Source: Nocardioides faecalis
Lineage (GTDB): Bacteria; Actinomycetota; Actinomycetes; Propionibacteriales; Nocardioidaceae
Length of the DNA stretch: 64,000 nucleotides
Direction: 5' to 3'
Assembly: GCF_018388425.1 (NCBI RefSeq)
Contig: NZ_CP074406.1
Coordinates: 2,294,001 to 2,358,000, forward strand
A model generated the notes under the pieces. It saw only the letters and a list, made by a program, of their open reading frames with translations, was not told the DNA's origin and made no database searches. The position numbers and the translations under genes were made by a program. Shown here piece by piece: positions 18,375-30,686 of the stretch. How positions within the stretch are numbered: the stretch's first letter is position 1; every line of letters begins with the position of its first letter.

Positions 18375-19138
18375 CTCGACTGTGGCATCGCATGGCCGCT
18401 GTTGGACTCGTGGCATCCCTCTCCGTAGGTACCGCAGCCTCGATCGCGCACGCCGACGATCCCGTTGGTGGCAGTGACGGCGAAGGCTTCTGGATCCAGA
18501 AGGTCAAACGAGTACCGCAGGCCCCAAGCCCTGGACGTGACGAAGAGGTGACCGTCGAACCTCATCGTCCCAGCTCGCCGGATCGCGCGGCGATGGTTCT
18601 CGGAACAAGTGCGTGCCAGGCTGCCGACCAGCTCGCGGGGCAGTTTGTGGAGACCACCTTCTGCCCGCCCGTCGAGGCCGAGGCCGCGACCCCGGCACTC
18701 ACCCTGGCCGACGTGCAGCGCGCGTTCACCCGCCTCGACCTGCCCGCAGGCGACCTCGTGATCCAGCCACCGGACGGGACCACGCTGGTCAACTTCGACA
18801 CCAACTTCTTCACCACCAGCACCGCACCCCTGAGCCGCACCGTCACCCTGCTCGGCCAGCAGGTCACGATCGAGGCCACGCCCAGCCGGTTCCGCTGGAA
18901 CTTCGGCGACGGCAAGCCGCTGACCACCACGGACCCCGGCGCGGCGTACCCGGACCTCACGGTCACCCACAGCTACCAGCGCGCCGGCATCTACCGTGCG
19001 AGCCTCGACACCACCTACACCGGACGGTTCCGGGTCGGGACCGGAGCCTGGCGGAGCATCCCCGGTACCGTCACGATCACCGGCGCGACCCACGAGCTCG
19101 AGGCGATCGAGGCCTCCCCCACGCTCATGGGGTACTGA
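18371..19138 (+). CDS. Secreted PKD-domain protein, copy 3
   Basis: A 255-aa exported protein: signal peptide ending near AHADDP, linker, conserved cysteine pair (SACQAA and TTFCPP), then the shared QRAFTRLDLPAGDL block and PKD domain (WNFGDG, VTHSYQRAG). The GTG start overlaps the lipoprotein stop by 4 nt, the same arrangement as copy 1. The downstream neighbour is a convergent hypothetical gene 8 nt away. Confidence 0.85.
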   Translation: MTRLWHRMAAVGLVASLSVGTAASIAHADDPVGGSDGEGFWIQKVKRVPQAPSPGRDEEVTVEPHRPSSPDRAAMVLGTSACQAADQLAGQFVETTFCPPVEAEAATPALTLADVQRAFTRLDLPAGDLVIQPPDGTTLVNFDTNFFTTSTAPLSRTVTLLGQQVTIEATPSRFRWNFGDGKPLTTTDPGAAYPDLTVTHSYQRAGIYRASLDTTYTGRFRVGTGAWRSIPGTVTITGATHELEAIEASPTLMGY

Positions 19139-19145
19139 TCTCGGC

Positions 19146-19478
19146 TCAGGGGGCCTCGAGCGGCGACAGGAGTCGCACACTCATGTGGAACGTGGTGGTC
19201 GCGCCTTGGAGGACCACCAGGAAGCCGCCCGGCCCGTCGCGGAACACCTGACGTCCCTGGATGGACCACGGGTCGGGCGGGACGTGCTCGAAAGCGGTCT
19301 GGCGCGCTGCGGCCAGTGCCTCGGCGCGCACGTCGTACTGCGTGGTGCCGATGTCGATCACGGTGGGCGGCTTCGCGTTGCCGCCGTTGGAGTACTCGAC
19401 CGCCACCCGCCACGGTCCGGGATCGGGAGCAGACGCGACCTCGCCCTCACCGGCGGGTTCGTAGTTCAGGTACGACAT
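19146..19478 (-). CDS. Hypothetical protein, 110 aa
   Basis: A small soluble protein with no signal peptide, beginning MSYLNYEPAG. The pattern of a short beta-rich domain (WRVAVEYSNGG, TVIDIGTTQYDVRAEALAAARQTAFEHVPPD, GGFLVVLQGATTTFHMSVRLLS) suggests a compact single-domain fold. I do not recognise the family. A GGGGGAGGG ribosome site lies upstream of the ATG at 19478. It is convergent with the PKD gene and divergent from the small lipoprotein gene. Confidence 0.7.
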   Translation of the reverse strand: MSYLNYEPAGEGEVASAPDPGPWRVAVEYSNGGNAKPPTVIDIGTTQYDVRAEALAAARQTAFEHVPPDPWSIQGRQVFRDGPGGFLVVLQGATTTFHMSVRLLSPLEAP

Positions 19479-19649
19479 GCCGCTCACCCTCCCCCGCCGA
19501 CCCCCACGGCACACCAATGGGCAAGACCCGCGACCGCCGGTTGTGGACGAGTCGAACCGTCGAGGAGGTTGTCCACAGGCGGGCGTGGGCCCGGTTGCCG
19601 ACGCACCCGCAGCCCCGGAGGGTGGAGGCACCCGGAGGAAGGAACCCCC
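19479..19649. promoter_or_regulatory. Divergent intergenic region with a TGTGGAC/GTCCACA dyad
   Basis: Contains TTGTGGAC (19541-19548) and TTGTCCACA (19569-19577), which together form 7-bp inverted arms 22 nt apart. TTGTCCACA also matches the actinobacterial DnaA-box consensus. The same motif occurs at 17683-17691 upstream of lipoprotein copy 3. The role is unknown. Confidence 0.4.
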
Positions 19650-19871
19650 ATGGACACCATCGGAATCCGTCTCGGACTCCTCGGCACGACCCTCGCCGCC
19701 GCGACCGCGCTCACCCTCGGCGGGTGCTCCGCCGACGCGGCTCCCCCGGCCGAGCACCGAGCACCGTCCCGCGGCCCCGCCACAGAACCTGCCACAGAAC
19801 CTGCCCCAGGACCGGCCTCACCGGGCCAGCGCCTCGGCGACCTCGGGTCCTACGGCGCCAGCCCGTTCTAG
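19650..19871 (+). CDS. Small putative lipoprotein, 73 aa
   Basis: A signal peptide with lipobox TLGGC (C26) is followed by a short Pro/Ala/Glu-rich tail with a TEPATEPAPGPA repeat and ends LGDLGSYGASPF. There is no folded domain. A good GGAGGAAGG ribosome site precedes the ATG. It may be a small surface lipoprotein or a degraded remnant of a larger one; the strong ribosome site favours real expression. Confidence 0.6.
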   Translation: MDTIGIRLGLLGTTLAAATALTLGGCSADAAPPAEHRAPSRGPATEPATEPAPGPASPGQRLGDLGSYGASPF

Positions 19872-19922
19872 TGCGCCGGCCGGTCATGGCCCGGCACGCC
19901 AGCAATCCGACAGCCCGGCAGG

Positions 19923-20699
19923 TCAGCGGACGGGGTGCCCCGCCTGCGCGAGCGCGGTCTTGACGTCGCCGATGCGCAGGGTGCCGAAGTGGAACACGGT
20001 GGCCGCGAGCACGGCGTCCGCGCCGGCGTCGACCGCCGGAGCGAAGTGCTCGACCGCGCCGGCTCCGCCGCTGGCGATCACCGGGATGGCGACCTCGGCG
20101 CGGACCTTGCGGATCAGCTCCAGGTCGAAGCCGTCGGTGGTGCCGTCGGCGTCCATCGCGTTGAGCAGGATCTCCCCGGCCCCGAGCTCGGCGGCGCGCG
20201 CCGCCCACTCCACGGCGTCGATGCCGGCCGAGCGGCGCCCGCCGTGCGTGGTGACCTCGAAGCCGGACTCGCCGACCTTGTCCGCATCCGCCGCGACCCG
20301 GCGGGCGTCGACAGAGAGCACCAGCACCTGGCTGCCGTAGCGGTGTGCGATCTCGGAGATCAGCTCGGGCCGCTTGATCGCGGCGGTGTTCACCGCGATC
20401 TTGTCGGCGCCGGCGCGCAGCAGCCGATCCACGTCCTCGACCGAGGAGATGCCGCCGCCGACCGTCAGCGGGATGAAGACCTGCTCCGCGGTCGCGGAGA
20501 CGATCTCCATCGTCGTCGAGCGGCCCTGGTGGGAGGCGGAGATGTCGAGGAAGGTGAGCTCGTCGGCGCCCTCGGCGTCGTACAGCTTGGCGAGCTCGAC
20601 GGGGTCGCCGGCGTCACGCAGCTCGAGGAAGTTCACTCCCTTGACCACCCGGCCCGCGTCCACGTCCAGACACGGGATGACCCGGACGGCCAGGGTCAT
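19923..20699 (-). CDS. hisF: Imidazole glycerol phosphate synthase, cyclase subunit
   Basis: Takes ammonia made by HisH and closes the imidazole ring, giving IGP and AICAR. The 258-aa TIM barrel has the catalytic Asp in the first strand (D12, in [15 protein letters not shown]) and the second in LSVDARR, plus the twofold phosphate sites TVGGGI and IASGGAG. The ATG overlaps the hisA stop by 4 nt. It is the last gene of the his operon. Confidence 0.98.
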   Translation of the reverse strand: MTLAVRVIPCLDVDAGRVVKGVNFLELRDAGDPVELAKLYDAEGADELTFLDISASHQGRSTTMEIVSATAEQVFIPLTVGGGISSVEDVDRLLRAGADKIAVNTAAIKRPELISEIAHRYGSQVLVLSVDARRVAADADKVGESGFEVTTHGGRRSAGIDAVEWAARAAELGAGEILLNAMDADGTTDGFDLELIRKVRAEVAIPVIASGGAGAVEHFAPAVDAGADAVLAATVFHFGTLRIGDVKTALAQAGHPVR

Positions 20700-21433
20700 A
20701 CGAGCCCGCCCTTGGTCAGCGCCAGGGCGTCGGTCAGCGTGAACTGGCCGGTGTAGAGCGCGGTGCCCGCGATCGCGCCCTCGACACCGAGCGGCACCAG
20801 GTCCATCAGCGCGCGGATGTCGTCGAGCGTGGTGACGCCGCCGGAGGCGACGACCGGGCGGTCGGTGGCGGCGCAGACGTCCTTGAGCAGCTGCAGGTTG
20901 GGGCCCTGCAGCATGCCGTCCTTGTTCACGTCGGTGACGACGTAGCGCGCACAGCCCTCGGAGTCGAGGCGGGCCAGCGTCTCGTAGAGGTCGCCGCCGT
21001 CCTTGGTCCAGCCGCGCGCGGCCAGGGTGCGGCCGCGCACGTCGAGGCCGACGGCCACGCGGTCGCCGTACGTCGCGATCGCCTTGGCGCACCACTCCGG
21101 CTGCTCCAGCGCGGCGGTGCCGATGTTGACCCGGCGGCAGCCGGTCGCCATCGCGGCCTCCAGCGACTCGTCGTCGCGGATGCCACCGCTCATCTCGACC
21201 TTGATGTCGAGCCGGCCGACGATCTCGGCCTGGAGCTCACGGTTCTCCCCGTGCCCGAACGCGGCGTCGAGGTCCACCAGGTGCAGCCACTCGGCGCCGG
21301 CCTCCTGCCAGCGCAGTGCCGCCTCGATCGGGTCGCCGAACCGCTTCTCCGAGCCGTCGATGCCCTGCACCAGCTGGACGGCCTGGCCGCCCTTGATGTC
21401 GACGGCGGGAAGCAGTTCCAGATACGAGCTCAC
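20696..21433 (-). CDS. hisA: ProFAR isomerase, probably bifunctional PriA (HisA/TrpF)
   Basis: Isomerises ProFAR to PRFAR. The 245-aa barrel has the catalytic Asp in [15 protein letters not shown] and the second in [11 protein letters not shown]. In actinobacteria this enzyme usually also does the phosphoribosylanthranilate isomerase (TrpF) step and is then called PriA. No trpF is seen in the window and the sequence is of the actinobacterial type, so dual activity is likely but inferred. The GTG at 21433 overlaps the hisH stop (GTGA). Confidence 0.95.
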   Translation of the reverse strand: MSSYLELLPAVDIKGGQAVQLVQGIDGSEKRFGDPIEAALRWQEAGAEWLHLVDLDAAFGHGENRELQAEIVGRLDIKVEMSGGIRDDESLEAAMATGCRRVNIGTAALEQPEWCAKAIATYGDRVAVGLDVRGRTLAARGWTKDGGDLYETLARLDSEGCARYVVTDVNKDGMLQGPNLQLLKDVCAATDRPVVASGGVTTLDDIRALMDLVPLGVEGAIAGTALYTGQFTLTDALALTKGGLV

Positions 21434-22092
21434 AGCGATGTCACCCAGTTCCTCAGCAGTTGTGCGCCCGCGTCCCCCGACTTCTCCGGGTGGAACTGCG
21501 TGGCGGTGAGCGGTCCGTTCTCCACGGCCGCGACGAATCGGTCGGCCTGGCCCTCGGGGCCGTGCTCGGCCCAGGTGACCAGCGGCTGGTAGGCCTCGGG
21601 GGTCCGGTCGTTGGTGACCAGGCTCCACTCGCGCACGCCGTAGGAGTGCACGAAGTAGAAGCGCTCGTCCTCCAGCCCCGCGAACAGCCGGGTGCCCTCG
21701 GGCACCTGCACGGTGTTCCAGCCCATGTGCGGCACGATCGGCGCCTGCAGGCGCTCGACGACACCGGGCCACTCGCCGCAGCCGTCGGTCTCGACGCCGT
21801 GCTCGATGCCGCGGGAGAACAGGATCTGCATGCCCACGCAGATGCCGAGCACGGGACGACCGCCGGAGAGACGGCGGGCGATGATGCGCTCGCCGCGGAT
21901 CTCGCGCAGGCCGCGCATGCAGGCGTCGAAGGCACCGACACCGGGCACCAGCAGCCCGTCGGCCTCCATCGCGGTGTCGAGGTCGCCGGTGAGCGTCACG
22001 TCGGCGCCGGCGCGCTCGACCGCGCGCACGGCGGAGCGCAGGTTGCCGGACCCGTAGTCGAGGACGACGACGGACGGCTTGCGGTCTGCCAC
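21430..22092 (-). CDS. hisH: Imidazole glycerol phosphate synthase, glutaminase subunit
   Basis: A class I glutamine amidotransferase that supplies ammonia to HisF. In 220 aa the triad is visible: C85 in GICVGMQ, H201 and E203 in QFHPEKSG. It starts with GTG 3 nt after the hisB stop and overlaps hisA by 4 nt, between its functional partners in the operon. Confidence 0.98.
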   Translation of the reverse strand: MADRKPSVVVLDYGSGNLRSAVRAVERAGADVTLTGDLDTAMEADGLLVPGVGAFDACMRGLREIRGERIIARRLSGGRPVLGICVGMQILFSRGIEHGVETDGCGEWPGVVERLQAPIVPHMGWNTVQVPEGTRLFAGLEDERFYFVHSYGVREWSLVTNDRTPEAYQPLVTWAEHGPEGQADRFVAAVENGPLTATQFHPEKSGDAGAQLLRNWVTSL

Positions 22093-22095
22093 TGC

Positions 22096-22704
22096 CTACA
22101 GAGCACCCTTCGTGGACGGGATCCCGGTCTCGCGGGGGTCGATCGCCACCGCGTCGCGCAGCGCGCGGGCGAACGCCTTGAACTGGGTCTCCACGATGTG
22201 GTGCGGCTCGCGGCCGGCCAGCACCCGCACGTGCAGCGCGAAGTGGCCGTGGAAGGCGATGGACTCGAAGACGTGCTGGGTCAGCGAACCCAGGTACGAC
22301 ACCCCGGAGCCGCCGAGCTGCACGTACTGCTGCCCCTCGGGCTCGCCGGTGTGCACGCAGTAGGGGCGCCCGGAGACGTCGACGACGGCGTGCACGAGCG
22401 CCTCGTCGAGCGGGACGGTGGCGTCGCCGAAGCGGCGGATGCCCTTCTTGTCCCCCAACGCCTGGCGCAGCGCCTGGCCGAGCGCGATCGCGGTGTCCTC
22501 GACGGTGTGGTGGGCGTCGATGTGCACGTCGCCCTCCGTGCGCACGGTCAGGTCGAGCAGCGCGTGCCGGGCCAGCGCGGTGAGCATGTGGTCGTAGAAC
22601 CCGACACCGGTGGAGATGTCGTGGCGCCCGGAGCCGTCGAGGTCGACCTCGACGACGACCTTGGACTCGCTGGTGGCGCGCTCCACGCGGGCGGTGCGGC
22701 TCAT
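22096..22704 (-). CDS. hisB: Imidazoleglycerol-phosphate dehydratase
   Basis: Removes water from IGP to give imidazole acetol phosphate. It is the monofunctional 202-aa enzyme; no phosphatase domain is fused. Metal-binding motifs are present: HHTVEDT ([17 protein letters not shown]), the second HH-x-E motif [17 protein letters not shown], and [10 protein letters not shown]. The ATG overlaps the hisC stop by 4 nt. Confidence 0.98.
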   Translation of the reverse strand: MSRTARVERATSESKVVVEVDLDGSGRHDISTGVGFYDHMLTALARHALLDLTVRTEGDVHIDAHHTVEDTAIALGQALRQALGDKKGIRRFGDATVPLDEALVHAVVDVSGRPYCVHTGEPEGQQYVQLGGSGVSYLGSLTQHVFESIAFHGHFALHVRVLAGREPHHIVETQFKAFARALRDAVAIDPRETGIPSTKGAL

Positions 22705-23795
22705 GCTCGTTCTCCGTTCACATCGGTCAGGGCCGCGCGGAACGCGGCCATCTCGTCGGGGGTGCCGACCGAGACGCGCAGCCAGCCGTCCGGTCCGGTC
22801 TCGCGGATCAGCACGCCGCGCTCCAGCAGACCCTGCCAGACAGCATGACGGTCCGCGAATCGCCCGAACAACACGAAATTGGCATCCGAGTCGGCGACGT
22901 CGTACTGCTGCGCGCGCAGCCAGTCCACGAGCGCGTCCCGCTCGGCGCGCAGCTCGTCGACCTTGCCGAGCAGCTCGTCGGCGTGGCGCAGCGCGGCCAG
23001 CGCGACGGCCTGGGTGACCGCGGACAGGTGGTAGGGCAGCCGCACCACCCGGATCGCGTCGCAGATCGCCGGGTCCGCGGCCAGGTAGCCCAGCCGCAGC
23101 CCGGCACCGGCGAACGCCTTGCTCATGGTCCGGGTGACGACCAGGTTGCGGTACGTCGCCAGCAGCTCCAGCGCGCTGGGCACGCCGGTGCGCCGGAACT
23201 CGCCGTACGCCTCGTCGACGACGACGACCCCGTCCTCCCCGGTGGCCTCGCAGAGCACCGCGACCGCCTCGGGCGGCAGCGCGGTGCCTGTGGGGTTGTT
23301 CGGGCTGGGCAGCAGCACCACGCTCGGGCGCTCCGTCTTGACCAGGTCGCGCGCGGCGTCGAGGTCGAGGGAGAAGTCCTCGGCCCGGTGCCCGGCGACC
23401 CAACGGGTGTTGGTGTCGCGGGCGTACTCCGGGTACATCGAGTACGTCGGCGCGAAGCTGACCGCGGTGCGCCCGGGCCCGCCGAAGGCCTGCAGCAGCT
23501 GCAGCATGACCTCGTTGGAGCCGTTCGCGGCCCACACCTGCTCGGGCACGATCCCCGCCGGCGTGTCCTTGGACAGGTACGACGCCAGCTGCTCGCGCAG
23601 CGCGACGAACTCCCGGTCCGGGTACCGGTTCAGCGTCGCGGCCGCCTGCGCGGCGGACTCGGCGATGTCGGCGATGCACGCCGCGGAGGGCCCGTAGGGG
23701 TTCTCGTTGACGTTGAGCTGCACCGGCACGTCCAGCTGGGGCGCGCCGTAGGGCTCGATGCCCCGCAGCTCCTCACGCAGAGGGGGGAAGGTCAC
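22701..23795 (-). CDS. hisC: Histidinol-phosphate aminotransferase
   Basis: A PLP-dependent fold type I aminotransferase of 364 aa converting imidazole acetol phosphate to histidinol phosphate. It shows NENPYGPS near the N-terminus, the SPNNPTG loop, the DEAYGEF Asp and the PLP lysine in [15 protein letters not shown]. The GTG at 23795 overlaps the hisD stop (GTGA); nearby longer frames in this phase would run through hisD. Confidence 0.97.
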   Translation of the reverse strand: MTFPPLREELRGIEPYGAPQLDVPVQLNVNENPYGPSAACIADIAESAAQAAATLNRYPDREFVALREQLASYLSKDTPAGIVPEQVWAANGSNEVMLQLLQAFGGPGRTAVSFAPTYSMYPEYARDTNTRWVAGHRAEDFSLDLDAARDLVKTERPSVVLLPSPNNPTGTALPPEAVAVLCEATGEDGVVVVDEAYGEFRRTGVPSALELLATYRNLVVTRTMSKAFAGAGLRLGYLAADPAICDAIRVVRLPYHLSAVTQAVALAALRHADELLGKVDELRAERDALVDWLRAQQYDVADSDANFVLFGRFADRHAVWQGLLERGVLIRETGPDGWLRVSVGTPDEMAAFRAALTDVNGERA

Positions 23796-25126
23796 CGGGT
23801 CTGCTCCGCCCGCGTGCGCACCGTGATGGCGGCGCCGTGGCCGGGCAGGTCCTCGGCCTCGGCGAGGGTGACGACGTGGTCGGCGACCTCGGCGAGCCCC
23901 TCGGCGGAGTACTCCACGACGTGGACCGACTTGGTGAACGCGCGCACCGAGAGCCCCGAGGAGTGGCAGGCGCAGCCCGCGGTGGGCAGCACGTGGTTGG
24001 AGCCGGCGCAGTAGTCGCCGAGGCTGACCGGGGCGTGCGGGCCGACGAAGATCGCGCCGGCGTTGCGCACCCGCGCGGCCCAGCCCGCGGCGTCCTCGGT
24101 GTGGATCTCCAGGTGCTCGGCGGCGTAGGCGTCGACCACGGCGAGGCCCTGCTCGAGGTCGCGCACCAGCACGATGCCCGACTGCTTGCCTCCGAGGGAG
24201 GTGGTGATCCGCTCGCTGTGCTTGGTGGCGGCGACCTGGGTCTCCAGCTCGTCCTCGACCTGCGCGGCGAGCCGCTCGGAGGTGGTGACGAGCACGGCGG
24301 CGGCCAGGGGGTCGTGCTCGGCCTGGCTGATCAGGTCGGCGGCGACGTAGGCCGCCTCGGCGGTGTCGTCGGCGAGGATCGCGATCTCGGTGGGCCCGGC
24401 CTCGGAGTCGATGCCGACCTGGCCCTTGAGGATCCGCTTCGCGGTGACCACCCAGATGTTGCCCGGGCCGGTGACCAGGTCGACGCGGTCCACGGCGGGG
24501 TGCTCGGCGTCGGCGGGCAGGCCGTAGGCGAACATCGCGATCGCCTGGGCGCCGCCGACGGCGTACACCTCCTCGACGCCCAGCAGCGCGCACGCGGCGA
24601 GGATCGTCGGGTGCACCGAGCCGCCGAACTCCTTCTGCGGCGGGCTGGCCAGGGCGATCGAGCCCACCCCGGCGGTCTGGGCGGGCACGGTGTTCATCAG
24701 CACGCTGGAGACCAGCGGCGCCAGGCCGCCGGGCACGTAGAGCCCGACCCGACCCACCGGCACCTTGCGGTGGGTGACCCGGGCGCCGGGGCCCAGGTCG
24801 GTGACCGCGTCGGTCTCCAGCTCGTTGGCGCAGGTGGCGCGCAGCCGGCGGATGGACTCCTCCAGGCCGGCGCGGACGTCGGGGTCGAGCTGCTCCAGCG
24901 CCACGGTGATCGCCTCGGGCGCCACCCGGACGTCGTCGACGCGCACGCCGTCGAAGCGCTCCCCCAGCTCCACGACCGCGTCCCGGCCGCCGGTGCGGAC
25001 CTGCTCACAGATCGCATGCACCGCCGGCACCGCCGCCTCGATGTCGAAGTCGGCGCGGGGCACGGCGGACCGGTAGTCGACGCCGGGGTCGGCCTCGCGC
25101 AGGTCGATGCGACGGATCAGGGACAT
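23792..25126 (-). CDS. hisD: Histidinol dehydrogenase
   Basis: Performs the last two steps, oxidising histidinol to histidine with NAD and a zinc ion. The 444-aa protein carries the family signature [15 protein letters not shown] and the zinc/catalytic region [10 protein letters not shown] and [10 protein letters not shown]. It is first in the his operon. A TAGAAT (minus strand, 25133-25138) lies 6 nt before the ATG, so the message is probably leaderless. Confidence 0.98.
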   Translation of the reverse strand: MSLIRRIDLREADPGVDYRSAVPRADFDIEAAVPAVHAICEQVRTGGRDAVVELGERFDGVRVDDVRVAPEAITVALEQLDPDVRAGLEESIRRLRATCANELETDAVTDLGPGARVTHRKVPVGRVGLYVPGGLAPLVSSVLMNTVPAQTAGVGSIALASPPQKEFGGSVHPTILAACALLGVEEVYAVGGAQAIAMFAYGLPADAEHPAVDRVDLVTGPGNIWVVTAKRILKGQVGIDSEAGPTEIAILADDTAEAAYVAADLISQAEHDPLAAAVLVTTSERLAAQVEDELETQVAATKHSERITTSLGGKQSGIVLVRDLEQGLAVVDAYAAEHLEIHTEDAAGWAARVRNAGAIFVGPHAPVSLGDYCAGSNHVLPTAGCACHSSGLSVRAFTKSVHVVEYSAEGLAEVADHVVTLAEAEDLPGHGAAITVRTRAEQTR

Positions 25127-25132
25127 GGCCCG

Positions 25133-25138
25133 ATTCTA
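25133..25138 (-). promoter_or_regulatory. -10 element for leaderless hisD transcript
   Basis: TAGAAT on the minus strand, 6 nt before the hisD ATG and with no ribosome site between. No clear -35. The spacing puts the transcription start on or next to the start codon. Confidence 0.55.
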
Positions 25139-25206
25139 CGGCGCACGACGCCCCGTCCCTGCCACGGCCGTCCGCCGCGGACGCTCCGGCACAGCGGGCG
25201 TCACAG

Positions 25207-25212
25207 TAGGGT
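25207..25212 (+). promoter_or_regulatory. -10 element for leaderless LON-domain gene
   Basis: TAGGGT on plus, exactly 7 nt before the GTG at 25220. The region has no ribosome site, consistent with a leaderless transcript divergent from hisD. Confidence 0.55.
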
Positions 25213-25219
25213 CGATCCC

Positions 25220-25885
25220 GTGGCCGACGAACTGCCGATGTTCCCGCTCAACGCGGTCCTCTACCCGGGGGTCAGCCTGCCGTTGCGGGTCTTCGAGGAC
25301 CGCTACCGGGCGCTCGTGCACCACCTGCTGCGCATCGACGACCCGACCGAGCGCCTCTTCGGCTCCGTGGCGATCCGCGAGGGCTACGAGGTCGGCGACC
25401 ACGGCGCCCAGTCGCTGTTCCGCGTCGGGGTGCGGCTGCAGCTGACCGATGTCGAGGCGCACGCCGACGGCACCTTCGACGTGCTCGCGGTGGTCCGCGA
25501 CCGGATCCAGCTGGACCGGCTGCGCCGCACCGACTCCTTCCCCGTCGGGGAGGTCACCGCGGTCCCGGAGCCGCACCACGAGGTGCCCGCCAGCGTCGCC
25601 GAGGAGGCGCGGGCCGTCTTCGCCGCCTACCGCTACGTGCTCGACGACATCGCCGGCGACCCGCTGCCGGGCCCGCTGCCCGAGGACCCCACCTACCTGT
25701 CGTGGACCATCGCCGCCTCCGTGCCACTGCCACTGGCCGAGCGTCAGGGCCTGCTCGAGGCCACGGACACCACCGAGCGGCTCCTGCTGATCACCGCCCT
25801 GCTCCGCGCCGAGCTGCGGATGATGAACGTGCTGCCCTCCCTGCCCGCCACGGAGGTCGCCCGCACCCGCTGGTCGCCGAACTGA
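25220..25885 (+). CDS. LON N-terminal (substrate-binding) domain protein
   Basis: A 221-aa stand-alone version of the N-terminal domain of Lon protease, without ATPase or protease domains. The typical start MFPLNAVLYPGVSLPLRVFEDRYR is present, followed by a helical C-terminal half (SWTIAASVPLPLAERQGLLEA). Stand-alone members are common in actinobacteria; their role is not settled, with peptide binding or assisting proteolysis suggested. It is followed 16 nt later by a YbaK gene on the same strand. Confidence 0.9.
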   Translation: MADELPMFPLNAVLYPGVSLPLRVFEDRYRALVHHLLRIDDPTERLFGSVAIREGYEVGDHGAQSLFRVGVRLQLTDVEAHADGTFDVLAVVRDRIQLDRLRRTDSFPVGEVTAVPEPHHEVPASVAEEARAVFAAYRYVLDDIAGDPLPGPLPEDPTYLSWTIAASVPLPLAERQGLLEATDTTERLLLITALLRAELRMMNVLPSLPATEVARTRWSPN

Positions 25886-25901
25886 GCCCGGGCCGACGCT
25901 G

Positions 25902-26396
25902 ATGGCGAAGCGGAAGCAGGCCGGGGCCACGCCGGCCACGACGGCGGCGAGCGCGGCCGGGGTGGAGTTCACCGTGCACGAGTACGAGCACGACCCCCGC
26001 TCGACGGCGTCGTACGGCGTGGAGGCGGCCCAGGCCCTGGGCAACGACCCGGCGCGGGTCCTCAAGACGCTGCTCGCCGACGTCGACGGCGCCCTGGTGG
26101 TCGCCGTCGTGCCCGTGTCCGGCCAGCTCGACCTCAAGGCGCTGGCCCGCGCCGTCGGCGGGCGCCGGGCGGTGATGGCCGAGCCCAAGGCGGCCGAGCG
26201 TGCCACCGGTTACGTCGTCGGTGGGATCTCGCCGCTGGGCCAGCGCCGGGCGCACCCCACCGTGCTCGACGCCTCCGCGCTGGCGCACCCCACGGTGTTC
26301 GTCTCCGCGGGTCGGCGCGGCTTGGAGATCGAGCTGGCGCCCGGTGACCTGATGCGGCTCACCGACGCCGGCGTCGCCGACATCGCGCGCGGCTGA
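25902..26396 (+). CDS. ybaK: YbaK-type Cys-tRNA(Pro)/aminoacyl-tRNA deacylase
   Basis: A 164-aa protein of the YbaK/EbsC family, which hydrolyses Cys mischarged on tRNA-Pro. It has the N-terminal EFTVHEYEHD strand, the LKTLLADVDG segment with the catalytic Lys, and the conserved GGISPLGQ loop typical of YbaK. The stop is 7 nt from the convergent membrane gene, with no room for a terminator. A second, more diverged family member is at 61.2 kb. Confidence 0.92.
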   Translation: MAKRKQAGATPATTAASAAGVEFTVHEYEHDPRSTASYGVEAAQALGNDPARVLKTLLADVDGALVVAVVPVSGQLDLKALARAVGGRRAVMAEPKAAERATGYVVGGISPLGQRRAHPTVLDASALAHPTVFVSAGRRGLEIELAPGDLMRLTDAGVADIARG

Positions 26397-26403
26397 GGAA
26401 CCC

Positions 26404-27002
26404 TCAGGCCCGACGGACGTCGGCGGACGGACCGGCGGGGTCTCCGGCGGCGGTGGAGGGCTGCCCCTGGGCCTCGCGAGGGTTGAGGATGGCGATCATC
26501 ACCGCGAAGTAGCCCAGCGCCACGCCCACCGGCCAGGCCAGGTACGGCGTCCAGCCGCCGACGTGCAGGTGGCCGGGCAGCGTGTCGCCCGCGGCACGGC
26601 CGGAGACCAGGGTGGCGGGGTCCGGCGGGGAGAGCGCCGTGCCGACCAGCACCATCGCGACCGTGGCGACGACGGCTCCTACCAGCGCCGCGACGAGGCC
26701 GGGCACCGCGGCGCGTCGGCACAGCACACCGGCCACCACCCCGAGCAGCACCCCGAGCCCGAGGCCGAGGATCACGAAGGTCGCCGTGCCGTCGAAGTCG
26801 CGGGCGATCCCGGCGTCGAAGGGGTCGGGGTACCAGCGCAGGCCCACCCGGGTCTCGAAGATCTTCCCCGTCGGCGCCGGCCCCCACCAGGTCCACCACA
26901 ACCAGCCCGCCAGCAGGCCGAGGCCCGCCCCCAGCGCCACCGGGACGGTGAGCAGCGGGCCCGCCGGACGCGGACGAGCCCCAGCGGCAGGCGGCGGGGT
27001 GC

Positions 27003-27015
<13 letters not shown>
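26404..27015 (-). CDS. Actinobacterial integral membrane protein (DUF2567-like)
   Basis: A 203-aa protein with four membrane helices (near residues 22-42, 77-100, 104-126 and 155-175) and an extracytoplasmic loop with WWGPAPTGKIFETRVGLRWYPDPFDAG. The pattern resembles the DUF2567 group of actinobacterial membrane proteins, which has no known function; I am not certain of the family. The start is ambiguous: GTG at 27015 or a TTG at 27006 that overlaps the dnaE stop by 4 nt. Either way it is translationally tied to dnaE. Confidence 0.7.
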
Positions 27016-30557
<3,542 letters not shown>

Positions 30558-30581
30558 GTGTGGTTCGTGACTCCTCAGCGT

Positions 30582-30633
30582 GTTCCAGCGGTCGTTTCCA
30601 GCGGTCGGTCGCTCGGGGAAGGGCCCCAGCCTA
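30582..30633 (-). promoter_or_regulatory. dnaE leader: candidate -10 and 13-bp tandem repeat
   Basis: On minus, TAGGCT (30628-30633) is a possible -10. Downstream in the leader a 13-bp unit CGACCGCTGGAA(A/C) is repeated twice in tandem (30582-30607). GAGGAG lies about 13 nt before the ATG, a long spacing. The role of the repeat is unknown. Confidence 0.35.
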
Positions 30634-30686
30634 CGTGACCGAAGACCCTGATCCTGCCAGGTGCCTCCGACGGTCGAGGAACCTCC

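Larger units (their letters stand above)
17703..19138 (+). repeat. Second unit of a tandem duplication
   Basis: Contains lipoprotein copy 3 and PKD copy 3. The offset to the first unit is 1506 nt in the upstream/signal-peptide block and 1491 nt in the PKD block. The conserved ends with a diverged centre suggest either selection on the ends or gene conversion between the copies. Confidence 0.9.

Noticed and set aside
19541..19577. Replication origin based on TTGTCCACA motifs
   Set aside because: Too few boxes, no A/T-rich unwinding region, and no dnaA, dnaN or gyrase genes nearby.
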